Of a DNA stretch of 64,000 bases, positions 42,953 to 57,800 are shown piece after piece; the stretch's first letter is position 1, and each line of letters opens with the position of its first letter. Below the pieces are notes generated by a model that did not search any database, was not told where the DNA came from, and saw only the letters and a program-made list of their open reading frames with translations. This stretch comes from Campylorhamphus procurvoides (Eukaryota; Chordata; Aves; Passeriformes; Dendrocolaptidae), in contig WBMV01006658.1 in NCBI GenBank assembly GCA_013396655.1, positions 290,708 to 354,707 on the forward strand, read 5' to 3'. The translations under genes and the position numbers were made by a program.

Positions 42953-43904
42953 GTGAGGTCTTACCTAGGCGGCTTTGCAATGCAGATCTGACACAACTCC
43001 TTATAACTTGGTGCTTGAACCTAGAATGCTTACTTGATCCTGTTCATGTTGTGGACCCATGAACCATCATGCTGGCAAGAGGCAAAAGCGTGATGGAGTT
43101 TTCAGACTGTACAGGAGCTACTTGGTATTGCCATGAAATCTCCAGGGTCCGTTAGGGAAAGTTGAGAGTGTTTCTTCCTCCTGATGATAGTTCATTTGTG
43201 CCAGGCAAAATTAGCTTGCAAAAGAAGTTTTTGGATGTTCCAGAACCTCAGCTGGGACAACACTTTCGCAAAGGGTTCTTGTTGACAGTTGTGAATTTGT
43301 TCAGCACCAGAATTCGTGGTCATGGGAGCAAACTATAAGAATTTCAGTAGTTTTGCCAAAAGAGTGGACATTATCTGTTGTTGTCTATAAAGCTCATGAG
43401 GGAACAGGAGGGGGCAGCAATAAACATGATGGCACTTAGCAAATGCTAGGGTGGGTACGACTTCTGTCAGTCAGGAGAATAAGTTGTTCCTCAGAGTGTA
43501 AGCTTGGGCAACGTCTCTGTCGTTCCATTGTATTATCTCCATTCACATGTTGTCATACAGTTGGATATTGTGTTCAATAGTTCTGTGTCTGCAGTTAGAT
43601 TCCCACTAACTTAACACTGCAACAATTTATTTGCTTACATACTTACTTCGGATATGTTAGTGTTTGGAACAAAAGTTTCAAAAAAAAAAGACAGAAATTT
43701 ATTTATAGATACTTTTCTGAGTGTTGTTAGCTTTCTTTATACTGGAGTGGCAGGTGTCAGCAGTTCTGAGCAAAGAATCACACCTGTCCTGTGGTTAAGC
43801 ACTTGAAAAAGTGCTCAGAAACTTGGCAGAATTGCCATCATTACATATGATCAAAATTCATCTGATTGTGTACCTGAGTAGCTGGCTACAGCTTTTAAGT
43901 TGGC

Positions 43905-43970
43905 CCCTTCTCTGAGAGAGAGGTTGAGTTAGAGATCTACACAGATCCCTTCCAGCCTGATTTTTCTCTT
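43905..43970 (+). mobile_element. Small CR1 3'-end remnant
   Basis: The text 'gagatctacacagatccctt ccagcctgattt' resembles the conserved CR1 3' terminal block, but the octamer tail is missing. It lies in the first TBC1D2 intron. The rest of 42953-44619 holds nothing I recognise. Confidence 0.4.
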
Positions 43971-44702
43971 TTGCACATTGTGCTTCTCCTGGGACCCAGG
44001 TGGTTACTTTGGCCACTGAACAACCAAGTCTCTTTTGCAAGGATCGCAGAATTACTTTCTCTGTTGCAAAATCTGTCATATGAATCTATCATTCTGGATG
44101 AAGAGCTAACATAAAGCATTGCAGGCTTTTTATCAATAATACTCTGCTTACACAAATTGTATAAATGGATGCTGCATGCAGCTGGATTTTGCTCCAGATG
44201 CCATGGTTTAAAATATTAGTTGAACATTCAGTGTAAGTACCAGAACATGCTTACCTCCAACCCCTTGACCTGAGTATGTGCCTAACTCCAGAGCTTGTTA
44301 TCTTGCCATGTTTTCTGCAACCATTCCTTAACATCACATCCTGATTTCCCTGGTTATTGCTGTTGATTTTGTATGCCCACAGGCTGTATTATTTTTCACT
44401 CAAGGGATTATGATACTGTTTCTTGGCTGCTAGTCCAGGCTAATTTAGGAATGAAAAAGGAAGAAAACAGACATACAGAGATCATCTGAGGAGAGGGAAG
44501 CAGCATGTAATGACCAAAAGTAAAGTTGGAGACCTTGGCTGCGTAGTTTGAAAGCTTGAGAGTGTTTTGTTGTGGTGTGCTAGGCCTGAGCTTATTCCTT
44601 CTTTTCTCATTTGCTGCAGGTTCTATAATGATGATATAATCAGGATCTGCTGTTACTCATTTACCTGGAGAATTTCCTGCTTCAATCTATTTCCTGAAAG
44701 AG

Positions 44703-45890
44703 ATGAAGAAAGGTCCAGAAAGCCAAGCTTGTCCCCTTGCTGCTCTAGGCAATTTAGTGGAGCCAAATCCAGAGAGTAACAGCAGAAATGGAGCCTCAGT
44801 GAAAGACAAAGACGTGCTTTCCTGTCCTGGAGAACTGGAAAACATACAGCTGAAACCTAGCAGAGAAACATCCAAGAAAAAACTCTGTGGCTATTTAAAT
44901 AAACTGGGCATCAAGGGGCCAATCAAGACCTGGAAGTCTCGCTGGTTCATTTATGATGAAAACAAATGTCACTTACTATACTACAGAACTGCCCAGGACA
45001 TTAACCCTTTGGGGTCTATTGAGCTCTCCAGTGCCAGCTTTGACTGCAAAATGGAAAATGGGGAAGGGATTTTTGAGATCAGAACACCAAGCAGAGTTTT
45101 TACTTTGAAGGTAAGGGGCAGCATATTCTTGTAATGAAACATTCCCAGTTAGGACAGACACATCTCTACTAAGGCACCTCTTAGCATGAGTTTCACTTCA
45201 GTCCTCCCAACTTGGATTGTTATCATTTGGACCTAAATTACTTTCTTGTTTTTGAAAGAGTGGGACTCCAATATGTGTGACATGGTTGTTGTTCAACAGA
45301 ACATGAATAAAACTCTAAGTGCGGAATTAAAGTAATTGAGGAGTTCTGCAGTCTGTGTTATTTACTGAACAGAAATGAACTCCACTGTCTAAAATGATTG
45401 CTCGTGCAGGAATCTTTGCTAGATTTTTATCTCTGTTAAAGTCATTGTTAAGCAGCTCTGTGGGTGATTCCTGTCTAAGATAATTGTGGCATTTCTGCTT
45501 CGCCTTGGAGCATAGGAAACCAAAACACGTTTAAAATCAGGTCAGCAGTCCACTGAGATTCTGCTACTTAAGGCCATACTAGAGATTTTCTCCCAAATCT
45601 GGTCTGTTAGAACCTGAGGATACAGTTTCAGCATAGGCTTGATATGGCTGACCTTTATTTCTGCTGACTTGTGCAGCAAAGTGGTGGTCATCCCTTCAGG
45701 ATATGTCTCATACTGATGAGATTATTCCCTTCCTTTTCCTGTGTTTTGTTATGTTAGGCAATCAGCAAGCAGGCAATGATGTACTGGCTGCAGCAGCTGC
45801 AAATGAGACGTTGGGAATTTTGCAACACTAAGAGCAGATTTCCTGTGGGCAGCTCCCAGCTTGTGAATGAACCTCTAGCTGGCAGAACAA
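44703..45890 (+). other. TBC1D2: TBC1D2 PH-domain exons
   Basis: Exon 44703-45110 encodes a low-complexity N-terminus followed by KKLCGYLNK, GPIKTWKSRWFIYDENKCHL and GIFEIRTPSRVFTLK. Exon 45758-45890 completes the domain with QAMMYWLQQLQMRRWEF, the C-terminal helix with its invariant tryptophan. PH domains of this kind bind phosphoinositides or protein partners. The N-terminal about 57 residues differ from human, which is usual for this protein. Confidence 0.9.
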
Positions 45891-48800
45891 GTAGGTGTTG
45901 CATATGTCAGCCTTTCTTTTGGTTTCAGGACCCCCCTCTACCTCCCCATGACTGGTGTTCCTCATTTGTAAGTGGGTAGAGGTTTTGGTCAGATTTTTAA
46001 ATGCAAGTGCCAACTGTCAATGCTTGGTCAACGTTTGCAACTTGTGCCTCACTATGCTTGAAAGTGAATAAATTACCTTCAAATCCACAGCATAGGTTTG
46101 GAGATGTTCAGGTATTATCTTATGATCGTGAATTCCATCTTGATTTTTCTCATATATGTGAAGTGTGCACATTTGGTACATCCCCTTCCTCTTGTGAGGC
46201 CTGTGAAATTTATAGTGAGCAAGTTTATTTTCAGCAGTGGGATGAAGCTGTCCGTTCTTAGAAGTGATAGTACATGGGCCAGTGGATCAGGAGAGGGCAC
46301 AAACAGTATGTCCACCTGTTTAGTTATGACTAGACACACATTTTGTTTGAAACAAATAATCACCACCCTAGTAAGTGTCTGCTCTAAAAGGTTCTGGGTA
46401 CCTTGGCACTTTGCTACAGCAGACAAAAATTTGGTAACAAACTGTGCTTTGTGGAGTGTTACCTGCACATTAAAACAATCAGACACGATCTGGGGTGTTG
46501 GAAGGTAACAGCAAAATCTCTTTTATTTCTTTTGGCAGATAAAAATTTTGATTGCTTAGGATTAGTCATTCTCATATATATAGTTGAAACCACTTGGTTG
46601 TCCTTGAATAAGTGATTCTGTTTGTACATGGAAACTTCCATAATTTGACCAAAAATTAAGGAAGATCGCTCTGCTGTTCTTATTCCACCTGACCATTTGA
46701 ACATGGAATGTATATCTGTAGTAAAATGTTGTAGCTCTCAGGTTACATGAAGGGGCAAAAGTCCAGTGGAATGCAGTCTTGCTCATTTGTGTTTGTATCC
46801 TGTTTTGTTTTTACGTAGATGTAGTTGACAATGAAGAGTTTCTGCCTCTGGTGAAAACACCAACAGAAGCAGTGGGTTTAAAGGCAGCATCCTTGCCTGC
46901 ACCCCAAACATCTACTGCTTTGCAGAACATCTCCCTTAAGCATCCCTGGACAGAGATACAGTAAGTGAATGAAGAGAACTGTAGTGTGGTTGACACGCTG
47001 GCCTGTCATTGTGTGCCTTCTGTGCGTGTCATGTATTGTTTGAAGGGGGACTCTTGCCTAGGTGGAAGAACTGTGAATCAGCTTTTTGAAGGATATTCCT
47101 GCCAGAGAGTCTTCCATATCTCACAGTTCTGATGCATTTCACATCATCTAGCTCTCTTAGCAAAGGTCCTAGTGGCAGACCTAAGATTTGGTTAAGCACT
47201 CTTCAGTGTAGGCAATGCTTTACATGCCTAGTGTGATGCACCTGCACTGCAGTCTTGAAGGGCACATGGTCAGGTTGAGCTGTACTCAGTAGGCAGTGAT
47301 AGAAGCCCAGTAGCACTTTCCAGATGTTTCAAAGGACCTTGAATGTAGTGCATCCTTCAAAGCAGGAACTTCAAGCAAAAGGTGCTTGAGCCTGTAATAT
47401 GGCCTGACTGCAGAGCTTGCTACCCCTCACTGAATTTCAAGGATGTGAGTATTCCCACTACAATGATGCTTCTATCTGCTGTTGCAATGCATAGCCCCGT
47501 CAGGGCTTAAAGTTACAAGACTTCGGCAGGTACAGTTGCACAGACAGGCCCATCAATATCTCTGTAGCTGTTTCCTAACAATTTATTTACATATAACCAA
47601 AAGTGTTTAACTGGCCACAGGTATGGTAGGTAGCCAGGTACCTGCCAAGTATTTTTGGTCTGAAGGTTGCCTGTTGTTTTTTTACCACCGTTGCTGTGGC
47701 TACATTGTGATGCCTACAGGAAAAAAAATCCCCCATGGGACCAAAGAGTATCTATTTTGCAAGCTATGCATTTTCCCCTACTCACCAATTTTTGATTAAA
47801 GATGATGTGAACATATCTTCCGCTCTCCAGCCCCACAGGCTTGCTTTTGCAAGCCTGAGTAGCAACTGTCTCTTTTCAGCTTCAAATTATATTGCTCCCC
47901 TCATCCTGTAAATATTTCTCCAGGCTCTCTCTAACTGTCAGGCTAGGTCTTCGTGAGTGTAGCATGTCTGGATAGCTGCACTGCTGCAATCTCAGGGGAA
48001 AAACAAAGTGCAGCATGAGGTAAAGTAGGAAAGTTGCATTAGATGAGTATTAACTGCAGACTACAGGGATCAAAGGCCTGCTGATCTTATGTGCCAGTAT
48101 ATTCTCTAAGGTCAGTAATGTCTGTTCTTCTGCTCTGGAGTCAGTAGCAAGGCAAAAAGAGAACAATACCTGAATGGTAGCTTCATTTACAGTTAGGAAA
48201 GTAGCTGACACTGAGTCCTTTGTAGGCCTCAGAAGAAGGGGCTTGTTTTGTTTTAGCTGATGGACAACACATGAGAAGGGAAAAAACCTGTATGCTACTG
48301 TTTTGTATAGGTTTTATGGAAAAATACTTGTACAGTGGTGCTTCTGCATGATGTAAAGTTATCTCATATTGCCAGTGCTTCTGGCAATATCTGATAGCAG
48401 CAGCTGTAACAAAGTCTTTCTGGGTCTGACAGCAAATCTATTCCTGAATCTTTCTACTATGTTCAGTCTATTGACTTGGTTGTGGCAAGGTTATTTGTTA
48501 AATGTGGTTCAGAGCACAGAACCCATGGCTGCTTCAAACATGATCATTGTCCCAGTTTTGACTGTGCTGTAGGCAACCAAGTTTTTCATGGCACCTTGGG
48601 ATTTCTGCAGTGAGCTAAGAGAGGGGACAGAGGGAGAAAGGGAAGGAGAGAGTGGAGTGAGAGATGGTCTGTTATGTATAAGGCTCAAGCACATGGGGAA
48701 ATATCATCTGATTTTACATGGCTGTGCTGATACTGATTTTGGGGCATCTTCCTGATTTACACCACTTACAACCTTGCTTCCCTCAGATCTACCAAGGCTG

Positions 48801-51800
48801 TGAAGAGTTTGTTTTCTCAACAAATGGAGGAGGTAGATTTTGGGAGGTGGAGAAGGAATTAAGGGGAGCTAGAGGCACTGAATAGTTTGAATCTGCACTG
48901 ACTGCAGTGATCATGAATTCTCCTGGCCTGTCTTGATCTTTTCTTATTCCAGAAACACTGTTTTCAGTATCTGTGGCTCCAAGCAGCTCTGGGGGAACAA
49001 TGAGAATGTCTTTAGCTTTGATGAATTTCAAGAGCATCCTGCAAACCTGGATGAGGAGCAAGAGGTGGAAGCGGAGTCAGGGTGTGCAGGTGATTGTTAC
49101 TGAATGTTACTGATCTGTGTGAGGGGGTCTGACTATAATGCCTTCTAGCAGGGATCCAGACTTAGCAGGAATGGGAAGGAAGGAGTGGCAAGTTGTCAAG
49201 AGATATGAAAACTGTATCACATTGTCTCAAGTCTCTTCCTATGTTGTTGCTATGAGAGTGGCTGGCTCTTTTGGCACTGCTTCAGATTGCGTCTCTCTCT
49301 ATCTTCTGCCTCTGGAACCTTCTGCGGAGGTTAAAAAAAAAAAGTAAATTCATGGCAGAAAGACATATTTCTTTAAGGTAAAAGTGTAGTTGCTGCACAG
49401 GCAGAGACTTAAGTGTAGCAGCTCCACTGCATGTTTAACTCTCCATGGTGGTAACTTGCATTCGCTGTGGACAAGATAGATGAGCAGAGTGCAAGGGGGG
49501 TTAACAGGCACTATAAAATAGCATGGCTTTGTGTATTCTGGTTGTATGTATGTTTGATCCTTACTGTTTCAGCTTCAATCCTGTGGATCTCAGCAGATCA
49601 GTTTTTCTTGTCCTTTGTGTTAGCCTTCTGCAGAACTGTTGTGAGTCTCCCCAGAGCAAGACTTGGGAGTCTGTAGTAGTAAAGCAAGTCTGTGTAAATT
49701 AACCCTATCTCCCTTCAGTTAAGGAGAGGACACTGGAGGATGGGAGGATGGAGCCCAGGCTGAACTGGATTAGAAAAGCCAGGTGGAAGAACAGTGGCTT
49801 CCCAGACTCCCATGAAGAACTGTCCAGGGAGAGGAACCCAATGGATAAAGTGAGTGTCCTACAGCAACAGATTCTGACACTCACAGAGGAAGTCAAGTCA
49901 CAGAAGGTAAGTGTGGTGGAGAGACTGCTGCTTCTAAGGGCAGGGCCCTGAGGGTCGTTGCAGGGACTCCCCTATATGTTCGTGTTAGGCTGAGAAGTGC
50001 TAAGCAGGCACTAATAGGACCACTTGAAGCTTCTGGTGTTACCACTTTGTGTGCCTGATTTCACCCAGCACAAGGGATGACCTTCAGCCATTGCTAGGAA
50101 GGGCAGCTAGCTGGAAGAGGGAGGCAAAGCAAATCTAAGTCTCGTGGTATCTTGCTCATACATCTCTATTGCTCACTGAATGTATGAAGTATGGTCCTGA
50201 ATAGGTACTGTGACACTGGCAAGAACTCCCAGATGGAGTCATGCTGTTAACAACAGGTCATTCTTTTTGAACAGTGATCCACCATTAAGATGTGATTTGA
50301 CTGTACAACTTAGGGCACGAATCAATGTTCTTCACAAACATGGAGCAGTGCCAGGTTGTCCACTAATGATGCTGGTAGCTCTTCCAGCAGAAGAGACAGG
50401 AGAGCCAGGTCACATATTGGGCAGTCAGTTTCATCCTTGATTTGCTTTTTTAAGTATCTGAGATGGTAAAGCCTGAATCAGCAATGTGTGGCTGGGCATG
50501 GTTCCATACCTTCATGTAGGATGGAGTGAGGGAGGACTCTGACAGCGGGAAGATTAAAATGGGTACTGCAATTTCCTCCTGGTAGCACAGGTGGATGCAG
50601 ACTGCATTATTTCTCTCCCTCCCATTTTACCACACTGCTGACCAGATCTCCAGGGTCTCTGCTGGGCCTCCCAAGAGTGATTGTAGGAAAGCCAGAATTC
50701 AGACAATGTGAGCAGGAGCTTCTCTGCTGCAATCCAAGCAAAGTCAAGACATCTGTGACTGCTGCAGAGACCTTTGAGGCCCAGCTCTGTGAGTGAGCAG
50801 AACTTCTGTACTGTGGTGTCAATGTGGTTTTAAGATTTCTGTATTCAGTTTTCCTTCTGAAAGGAGTCAGTTTCAAGATCTTGAGGACCTTTCACTGTTG
50901 AGTCTGTGCTGTCTATGTTACCATTGCCCTGGACAGCAATGTGATGTGATGACTTTGCTTTCCCTTTCCAGGAGCTGGTTAAACTTCTCCACAAAGCTCT
51001 GGAGGCAGCACAGCAGGAGAAGCGAGTATCTAGCATGTATCTCACTGCAGCAGAGGATAAGGACAGGCTGGAGCTGGTGCGCCACAAAGTGAGACAAATT
51101 GCAGATCTGACCAGTCGACTGGAAGCTCTTGAACAGGAAAAGAAGGAACTGGAGCAGATACTGACTTTGAGAGACAGCCACATCCAGGAACTCAAGGAAC
51201 ATGTGCAACTTCTGATGGAGAAGAACCACGCCAAACAGGAAGTCATCATGGCCTTGACGGAACAGATGGCCCGAGAGCTCTCTGACCCCCTGCAAGAAGA
51301 CAACACTATCACTGCAGAGACACTGTATAAGCAGCAGGAGGAAATTGAGCACCTGAAGGTGTGTGAGATAGCACAGGTCTTTTGGGGGCTCCCATTTTTG
51401 TGCCCTCAGGTTCAGTGGGAGAGTATTCCTTGTGGGAAGCACAGACTGTACTTCTCCTAGTTGCTCCATCTGTCTTCAGTGGAGGAAGGCTGGAAGGGGC
51501 TCACCTTATGCCAATAAGGTGCTGAAAAGCATATGAGTCAGTTTCAGCTTCAGATCAGAGCTTGTTTTGTTTGACTTTACATCATTGTTCAGTGCCCGTC
51601 TTTCTTTGGTTTTAGGGCTGCAGTCTCGCTGCTTTCACTTTGTTCCTCTGTGTCTCTTTCTTGCAAACAATTTCCCAATACATCCTGGTTCTTTCAGATC
51701 CATCCTCCTGTATATCTCTGTGTAGGTACAATGACCGGTTAGCATGAAGTGGAGAATTGCTAAAAGAGCCAGTTGCTGCGTTGTGGGAGAGTGTTTTTGC

Positions 51801-54800
51801 TGCCAGCCATGGGGCTGAGATTTGTTTCATTTAAAACCAAAACAATACCAAATCAATCAACCAAACAAAATACATATATTTTTCATCTTATTTATGTACT
51901 TCTCTAGCTTTGTATGACCTCAGTGTCTCTGTGTTTTACAAGCATATATGTGCATTTAACATTTTCAAGTGTCTTGTCCATGCAGGACAGTCCTATTTAA
52001 TGTTGTGCCTTGGTTTCCTTTGCAGGCAATATTTGTCCTGGGGAGACTTTTTTGCTCCCCAGGACACAAAAATTTTGAGATATTTTATTGTCCTTAACAT
52101 AATTTGATGTCCCTGAACTGGGAGGGATTTTAAGCCTCTCTTTGTGTGATTGTCTTCCTTCATGGCAGGATGATATAGATGCATACAAAACCCAAAACCA
52201 GTTTCTCAATTCGGAGATCCACCAGGTTACTCGACTCTGGACAAGTGTTGCTGAGAATGAAAAAGCTCTTCTGATGAAGGTGAGGCAAAATGACCTTTTC
52301 CGCTTGGTGTGAACTGTTACTAATTTATTTTCAAAGTTGGCACTGGAATGGTCTTTGATCCATGAGGAATAAGCTTTCTTCCTAATGTCTTTTTTTAGTG
52401 TGACCTTTTTTCTACTTTGTGTTGTTCCCAAATTAGACATGATTATTTTCATTCTCCAATAGAAGTAAAATGCCTGCAAAGCTTAGTCTTAAGGGTGCTG
52501 TAACTTAACCCAGATTTTTGCATTTCAGCTTTGCTTTTGGGTACAAATAAGAAAGCAACACTGTGTAGGCAATCAGAAAAGTTTCCTGAGAGCTGACAGA
52601 CAGATTGAGTCCTGGCTCCATCTAGTCATTGTTTCTCTGCTATAGCTGACACTGCCACGTGGCAGCAGTCTTCATGTCCTGCAGTTAGATCAGAGTTCTT
52701 ATGTGTTCTCAGGTTTTATTTTTATTTGTAGCCTTTTAAGTGTGCATGACCTGGTTACTCTCAGACTTGTCTAGTCCTACCTTCTGGTCCTGAACCACTT
52801 CTAGGGCTGGTGGTGTGTGCTGGCTTTTGTTCTGAGTTTTGCTGAGGTTTTACTTCACTGGGTTTTAAGGTATTGTTGTGAATGAGTGTTTTAGGTTGCT
52901 TAAAGGATCACTGGCAAAGCTGTGGGCCAAAGCAGGTTTAATGTTAAAAGTGAAAGCATGACAAAGTTTGTTGGCAAGGTTTGCTCTACTACTCGCTGGG
53001 TGTTTAAAGCACACAGAGGAAAAGTAATACTAAAACCTAAAATCAATCAGTCTAAAATTAAAATCAATCAAAAATTATCTACATGGAAGCTGGGGATGGA
53101 AAAGGGTGAGGATGGGAAAGGATAAGAATAAGAACAATAAAAGAGACCCTGCCATTGAGTCACAAAGTTCAGCATGGACCCCTTACCAAACTGAGCCTTG
53201 AACTTGACCAACAGTTTAGGTCTAAAGGTTTAACAGCATTAAGCTTAGCAGCACTTAATCAATAGTTTAATTTAACTGATGTAACAAAAGGTTCATATAG
53301 AATTTACCATAGCACTACAGGAACTCACTTGTAGGACTAACTTACTTACGAATCTATGGTACTTAAGAATCTAGGAGAAAAATATTCATAGCGCATTTGC
53401 TGTAGCATGCATAGTTACACTTACACACACATGGATGTACAGGAGTATGTACAAGGTCTATACCTGTGGATGTTTCCCCTCAAGTTCAGTAGTACTCATG
53501 TACTCATGTTTGATGACTTTGCATCTTCTCAACAGGCAAAGTGTTGAGCCTTGAGGAATAAGAGTACCAGCCCAGGATCTGTGGTTGTTGTTTAGTGGTG
53601 GTCCTCCAAGTATGGCATATTTGAGACTTCTCTGGCTCTAAGAGGTGTTCCATGGAGAGAGAGGTCACTGGTCACAGCCTGCTGCAATCCAGGAGAGCTC
53701 AAAGGGTCTCACTTAGGGTTGCAAGAGAGCAAGCTTTAGTCATAGTAATTTTGCATCCTGGATGCAATTCGGGTTGGTAACTTTACTTGAAAGTGTGGTA
53801 ACAAAAATGTTATTCCACTTGGGTTTGCAAGAAAAATACGTTTCCATTGCTGTTCGTTAAAAAGCAGGAGCTTCTTAGACAGCAGAAATTCCTGAGCAGA
53901 CAGTGTTTCTGGTAAGCTCAAGAGGAGCTTAGCCCAGATGCTGTCCATCAAGGCCAAAGCCTAATGAGCGCTTCTGAGATCACAGTGCGGCCTGAGGTAG
54001 GGGTGCACCACCACAGGTATGTCTCTATAGTCGTGGGTTCTGGAACACGGCAAAAAGGTGTTTCTGAAGTGTTATTGCCATTCTTACATCTGTGTGCTTT
54101 CTAGTTCTTTGAAACCCTTCCTGCCTCTTAACTTACTGCCCTTTCGGATCCTGAAACTGCTGTAACCTTCAGAAAGGTAATCAGACCAGACCAGCATGGT
54201 CATGCAAGGCAAAATGCTGATTAAAGTGATATCATTAAAGTACCCCATGCTCCTTTCTGTCCTCTCTCTATGCTACCTAATTCTCTCTGTGGTTTCTGTT
54301 TTGTTCTTGTTTTCAACTGCTGCTAACCACTGAACAGGAGTCTTCACTGGGTGAGTCTTGTCACCTCTGTGGCCTTGGTCCCCCACTTGTGGAGTGGGCT
54401 AACAGTCATCATTAATTTTTTCTCTTTGTGTGCCAAGGAGTATGATGGTGGCAGGTACTATCCTGGTGTTTGAACTCAGCTGGGCTTCCTGTGCTTGAGA
54501 AATGATGTGTACCAGTGCCATGAGACTGGGGATACTGAGGGGCATGTGGTTGCCTAGTCTGTGATTTGGCCATGTATCCTGAAAATGGTACACTTATAGC
54601 TCAGTCTCAGGAGCGGTATGTTTTGTCAGGATACAGCTCGATGTGGTGTAGAGAACTTGTATGAGTGGCAGATTAAAAAACTGCAGAGAATTCAGATGCA
54701 GTGGTGGCTCTTTGATTGTGTCCTGAGTTAAACTGTCTGAGATATGCTTATCCACTGATTCAATGCAGTAGCTAAAGTAGGTGCTGGTGTAGCAGGTCTC

Positions 54801-57800
54801 ACACTCAATAAGTGTCTTCTGTTGCATGCTAGTCCCGCAGCATGTGCTTGTTGATAGACCACGGTGATTCATTCACATCTGCAATCCAGTGACTATAGAA
54901 AATTACTAGATGTAATTTCTGGGGACTTGTTGTTCAGGAGTCTTTATGTGCAGACTGGGCCAGTAAAGAGCTGTGGCAATGCAGGAAGAACTGCCACTGA
55001 GCCAGTTCTTTCCTTCTTGTTTCCATATCAGTGTGCCTGCCTGCAAGCAAGAAACTGCCAGATGGAGAGCAAATACCTGACAGTCTTGCGGAAGCTGCAG
55101 GAGGCTGTGCCTGGCCTGCCCAGCTCCCATGCTGAGTTGGTGAAGAACCTCATCCAGGAGGCACTCCAGTGGGATGTGAAGGAAGAAGCAGAAGGAAGTT
55201 TTAACTTGAATCCTGTGAGGTAAGAGTCAAGAGCATGGGAATATTCACACCCTTGTAGAAGCCTGTCCGTGAAGGTGAATGTGTGGGCTAAAGAGGTCCG
55301 GAGACACTTTTATAGCAGGGACTTGGACCTACAACAAAGCAGAGGAAATTGAGGAGGCTGGTTTGGTTTGGTGATGTAGAGACCATGAATATCTGATAGC
55401 AGCATATCACCGTAGGTAGAGGAAGGTAAAGATAGTACTGTTAAACTTTTCTTGGGAGTGGCAGACAGTATGGCAAGTGATGACAGCCACGGATTGCCTG
55501 GGAGGTAAATATCTGACATGAGGATAAACTCTGTCTGTAGAAGAGGAGACCACCTGGGAGCTGGAGCATCTTGGTCCTTAGGGGTTTTCTAGTCCCAGCA
55601 TACAAAGCCACCATTGCCCTGTGCTAATCCCGGGGACAATCTTGCAGTGAAGGCAGGTGGCACTAGCAACCTTCAGAGAGCCTTGCTACAAGCACTGCTG
55701 TAGTCCTTATGTTTGTATTTATGCCTTCCTGTCCCTGTTCTGTGTCCCTGTTCTGTAGCAGTTCCCATTTTATCTGTTCATTGAGTCTCACAGATTCTTC
55801 AGGTAGCTTTGGAGTTGAAACCCCTAGGCCAGGCTTGGTCTCTCTGTCAAGAATATGGTATCTTACCCTGTGAACGCACGGTGCAGAAACCCTCAACAAG
55901 CTGTACTGTCAGTACTCTTGGTGTGTTCCAAACAGTAGGAGATTTGCATTGTGTATGGGAGACATCAGAAGGGGCTGTGTATCTCTTTTCTTTGGTCTGA
56001 AGACCCAAAGCCTTTGCAGTCCCTTCCTACAGAACTGTCTCTGCCCTAGGATGTGGTAGATTGAAGGTGCACAGGGTGAGCTAAATACTCCCTTAGGAGA
56101 TGGGAAGCTGGTGAGAGAGGGCTTGGGAGCTGATGAGAGAAGTCTGATGAGGCTGGGCTGCAGCTCAGAGGAAAGTTACACTTGAGTGTGTGTGTACGCC
56201 ATTGCTGCAGGCTCCCATTTGTCTTCAAAGCTGTGAGACAGTGGGCATGGCGTCACATGCAGCTGCCAGAGAAGTGAAGGAGGAGTACATGTGTTATGGC
56301 AAGGGTGATGGAACCTGCCAGCAGGCTGTAGCTGGCATGACCTCAAGCAGTGCTCTTTGCACAGGTAGTAGCCCTGTCATTTGAACTAACCACTGCATTA
56401 TGTTCCTCCAGTGAGTATGATGAATACGGGTTTATGACTGTACCTGACTATGAAATCGAGGACTGGAAACTCCTGGCCAAAATCCAAGCCCTGGAGATAA
56501 AGTCCAACAAACTGAGGAGCCAGGAAGTAGTGGAGAAGCCCCTCCGTGACAGGTGGAACAGCACTGGGGAGCTGACCATCTCTGCAGAGCTGAAGAGCCT
56601 GATCCGAAGTGGCATTCCAGTGGAGCACCGGCAGCGGGTGTGGAGGTGGATTGTCAGCCGGCATTGCAGCCATCTGCCTGACCACTACCAGCGGCTGCTG
56701 CAGCAGAGCAAGAGCACTGAGCACCCTGCCTCCCGCCAGATTGAGCTCGACCTGCCCCGCACACTGACCAACAACAAGCATTTTTCCTCCCCCACCTCCC
56801 AGCTCATTCCCAAACTCCGGAGGGTATTGTTGGCATTCTCCTGGCACAATCCTGCCATTGGATACTGCCAGGGACTGAACAGGTATGCTGTTTCTTCACG
56901 GGATAGCACTGAAAAGGTGTAGACGTATTCTCTAGGCTGTGATTCAAGCAGCCCCAGGCTCTTGCCTCTCTAGAGTTCTGTCCTGGCTCTAGGTATTTTT
57001 CTGCAGAGTTCTGCATTTGGTGTCTTTTTTTTCATCCTGGGATCCAGCAAGCAGTAGAATGCACTTGTTTAGCATCTCTGTAGTTAGAGAATAGGAAGAT
57101 ACAGCTATAGAAGGTAAAGTGAGGCAGTCCCAGAATAACAGCATGAGGCTGGGGCTGAATTTTTAAGATGTAATGTACTCAGCAGAACATCCTGGTTGCA
57201 ATGGACACACACACTCAGGCTGTTGACAAAAAACAACTACCAACGAACAACAACTTTATTAACAGAAGGTTTGTCTTTATAGCTTTTTATCTGTCCATGT
57301 GCATATATGTTACACCTCACTGGCTAGGCATTCTTGTCCATGAGACTTAGACCATCCTCTGACAGTAGTTCATATCTCTCCTTGTGCTGGTAAGTCTGAA
57401 AACACATCTTGTTATTCACACTTGCTTTTCTCCGTTGTTTTTCTCCATTCTTCTATTTTTCCATGCCTGGTACAAGGCCACAGGTGTTTCTTCCTCTGCT
57501 TTCCCATGCTTACAGCTTCATCTTCTCAAGGCCAAAGCTGTTTTCAGCCCAGTAATCTTCCACACCTGCTGATTGCCAAGTTTGCTGGGAAGAGTTGGAG
57601 GCAATGTTGTGAGGTGTTAAGATAGAAGAGAATTTCACCAAATGTCTCAAGGAGAGGCTGAGGAAACTGAGGTGGTTCTTTCTGGAGAAAAGGTTCAGGG
57701 AACCTAAAAGCTTCTTTCACTTCCCAAAGAAGGCTATAGGAAAAATAAACCCAGACATTTTAGAATTGTGCTACCAAGCAAGAAAAGGCACCAGGCACAA

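Noticed and set aside
42297..42956. Long open frame of about 219 codons through the CpG island upstream of TBC1D2
   Set aside because: It is proline/arginine-rich in a way expected from GC-rich DNA, overlaps equally long frames on both strands, has no recognisable domain, and the real TBC1D2 start is supported by an in-frame stop downstream of it.
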